Shown here piece by piece: positions 5,281 through 6,877 of a stretch of DNA of 6,877 nt. The DNA lies in NCBI GenBank assembly GCA_025054735.1, contig JANWZG010000198.1:1-6877 (forward strand), given 5' to 3'. Position 1 is the stretch's first letter, and every line of letters starts with the position of its first letter. Under the pieces are notes generated by a model that ran no database searches, was not told the DNA's origin, and saw only the letters and a program-made list of their open reading frames with translations. The DNA is from Cyanobacteriota bacterium. GTDB lineage: Bacteria > Cyanobacteriota > Cyanobacteriia > SKYG9. Made by a program: the position numbers and the translations under genes.

Positions 5281-6870
5281 TTATCCAACAGATACCATCA
5301 GGCTAGTGGGCTTGCCTCGATCGCCCCACAACACGACACCGCGCTGGTTGGCTTCTAGATGGCGCACAATCTTGTAGATAGCTTCAATGTCGTCAGGAGT
5401 GCCTGTTTTTTCGGCGATTGTCTCTAAGCTTATAGGACGGCCTGCCGCCTGTAGCACCTGCATCACCTGCTGTTGTAGGCTGAGTATAGATGCTGCTGCC
5501 TTCTTACCTGCTTCTACCCCAGGTTGGTGATAGGCATTGATGTTGACCAGCGTTGCATAGAACCCAACAGCTCGCTCATACAGAGCAATCAATGCACCAA
5601 CAGTGCGGGGGTTCACATGGGGAATGGTAATCGTAATGGACTCTCGACCATTTTCGTACAGAGCCTGTCGAGTGCCCTGCAACAGACCAGAGAGATAGTC
5701 TCCAGACGTTACCCCTGGTTCTACTTCCACTAGGGTTTTGCTGGTACGATCTTCCAACACCTCAATAAAGGTAGCAAAAAAGTTAGGTACCCCTTCCCGG
5801 AGTTGTTGTACATAGGCATGTTGATCGGTAGAGCCTTTGTTGCCGTAGACGGCAATACCTTGATGAACTATGTTACCGTCTAGATCCTTTTCCTTGCCCA
5901 GGGATTCCATAACCAACTGTTGCAGGTAGCGACTAAACAGCAATAGGCTATCCTTATAAGGCAAGATCACCATATCCTTTTCGCCTTTGCCGTTGCCTGC
6001 ATAGTACCAAGCCAGAGCCAATAGGGCAGCGGGGTTATTTTTCAGGTCTGGCACACGAGTAGCCACATCCATCTCCTTGGCACCTGCCAGCATGGCTTGG
6101 ATATCAATACCCTGTAAGGATGCAGCGAGTAGCCCTACGGCTGACATCTCGGAGGTGCGCCCACCTACCCAGTCAAACATAGGAAATTCCGCTAGCCAAC
6201 CTTCTTTGTGACCCAGCTCATCCATTTTGCTACCTTTCATGGTGATGGCAACGGCGTGTTTAGCAAAGTCTAAGCCTGCCTGTTGGAAAACATGTTTGAC
6301 CTCTACCATGCCATTGCGGGTTTCAGGAGTGCCACCTGATTTGCTAGTAACGATGACTAGGGTGCTGTTGAGGCGATCGCTAATTTGCGTGACCACACGA
6401 TCAATCCCTTCTGGATCGGTGTTGTCGATGAAATGAATGGCAAGGGGGGGAAATACTGGAGCTAAGGCTTCGGCTACAAACTGTGGCCCTAGAGCAGAAC
6501 CACCAATGCCAATGGACAAGATATCGGTAAATTTAGGAGCCTCTGGCGGATGGATCGTGCCATTGTGCACTTTCTGGACAAAATCAGTAATTGCAGCTAG
6601 GGTGCCCAAAATGTCGGCGGTGATATCTGGAGACGGGGCTAACTCTGGATCCCGCAACCAATAATGGCCCACCATGCGCTGTTCGTCGGGGTTGGCGATC
6701 GCGCCTGCCTCCAGAGCAGCCATGTCAGCAAATGCCCGTGCAAATTTGGGAGTCATTGTTTCGACAAATGCTGCATCAAACCCAATGCGGCTAATGTCCA
6801 CATAGAACCCTAGCCCATCGTGATAATACAGCCAGTCCTGATACCGTTGCCACAGTGCCTGATTATCCAT
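5281..6870 (-). CDS. pgi: Glucose-6-phosphate isomerase
   Basis: A complete 529-residue protein from ATG at 6870 to TAA at 5281-5283. It interconverts glucose-6-phosphate and fructose-6-phosphate in the cytoplasm, linking glycolysis, the oxidative pentose phosphate pathway, and glycogen and sucrose metabolism. Two SIS sugar-phosphate domains are visible. The phosphate- and substrate-binding motifs are SIGIGGSALGPQF (119-131), VTSKSGGTPETRNG (174-187) and DWVGGRTSEMSAVG (233-246). The family's catalytic residues are expected at E322 in QQLVMESLGKEK, H351 in STDQHAYVQQL and a lysine in PGVEAGKKAAA (K456 or K457). Length and sequence fit the cyanobacterial type, which ends in an extra domain: residues about 478-529 (PISLETIAEKTG, EAIYKIVRHLEANQRGVV) look like a small winged helix. 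Only 7 bases upstream are in the window, so the promoter and ribosome binding site cannot be judged. No frameshift or missing motif is seen. Confidence 0.97.
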   Translation of the reverse strand: MDNQALWQRYQDWLYYHDGLGFYVDISRIGFDAAFVETMTPKFARAFADMAALEAGAIANPDEQRMVGHYWLRDPELAPSPDITADILGTLAAITDFVQKVHNGTIHPPEAPKFTDILSIGIGGSALGPQFVAEALAPVFPPLAIHFIDNTDPEGIDRVVTQISDRLNSTLVIVTSKSGGTPETRNGMVEVKHVFQQAGLDFAKHAVAITMKGSKMDELGHKEGWLAEFPMFDWVGGRTSEMSAVGLLAASLQGIDIQAMLAGAKEMDVATRVPDLKNNPAALLALAWYYAGNGKGEKDMVILPYKDSLLLFSRYLQQLVMESLGKEKDLDGNIVHQGIAVYGNKGSTDQHAYVQQLREGVPNFFATFIEVLEDRTSKTLVEVEPGVTSGDYLSGLLQGTRQALYENGRESITITIPHVNPRTVGALIALYERAVGFYATLVNINAYHQPGVEAGKKAAASILSLQQQVMQVLQAAGRPISLETIAEKTGTPDDIEAIYKIVRHLEANQRGVVLWGDRGKPTSLMVSVG

Positions 6871-6877
6871 CGCTACT

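Noticed and set aside
5524..6664. Plus-strand open frames at 5524-5733, 6227-6436 and 6437-6664
   Set aside because: They are antisense shadows of pgi.

Overview
The window reads as cyanobacterial chromosome. The palindrome GCGATCGC (HIP1) occurs three times (1635-1642, 6373-6380, 6695-6702) and the CGATCG core recurs throughout. The protein families also fit: the cyanobacterial form of glucose-6-phosphate isomerase, a FecR-like protein coupled to a CHASE2 sensor, and the tail of a Uma2-type endonuclease. Genus cannot be fixed from the sequence alone. Every recognisable gene lies on the minus strand, so the reading order runs from high to low coordinates.

Layout in reading order. (1) 6870-5281 is a complete pgi gene for glucose-6-phosphate isomerase, with a small hairpin just after its stop. 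(2) 5280-4292 is about 1 kb with no intact gene. It holds the orphan C-terminal tail of a Uma2-like endonuclease, two diverged copies of a hairpin-forming repeat, a pair of 42-bp direct repeats and some possible coding debris. (3) 4291-3603 holds two small genes of unknown function in tandem; the first has a TTG start behind a very strong Shine-Dalgarno sequence. (4) 3602-3104 is about 500 bp with only short inverted repeats. (5) 3103-1940 encodes an unusual signalling protein: a histidine-kinase phosphoacceptor/dimerisation segment joined directly to an EAL cyclic-di-GMP phosphodiesterase domain, with no ATPase domain. (6) 1939-1796 is a spacer with a 17-bp inverted repeat. (7) 1795-863 encodes a FecR-domain protein whose stop overlaps the start of (8), a CHASE2 sensor (866 to 1) that runs off the window before its output domain.

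The left half is a sensory block. The EAL protein would lower cyclic-di-GMP. The FecR and CHASE2 proteins are translationally coupled and both expected at or outside the cytoplasmic membrane, so they probably sense together. The right end is central carbon metabolism. The stretch between looks like a decayed accessory zone. The most unusual items are the HisKA-EAL architecture and the unrecognised two-gene unit.
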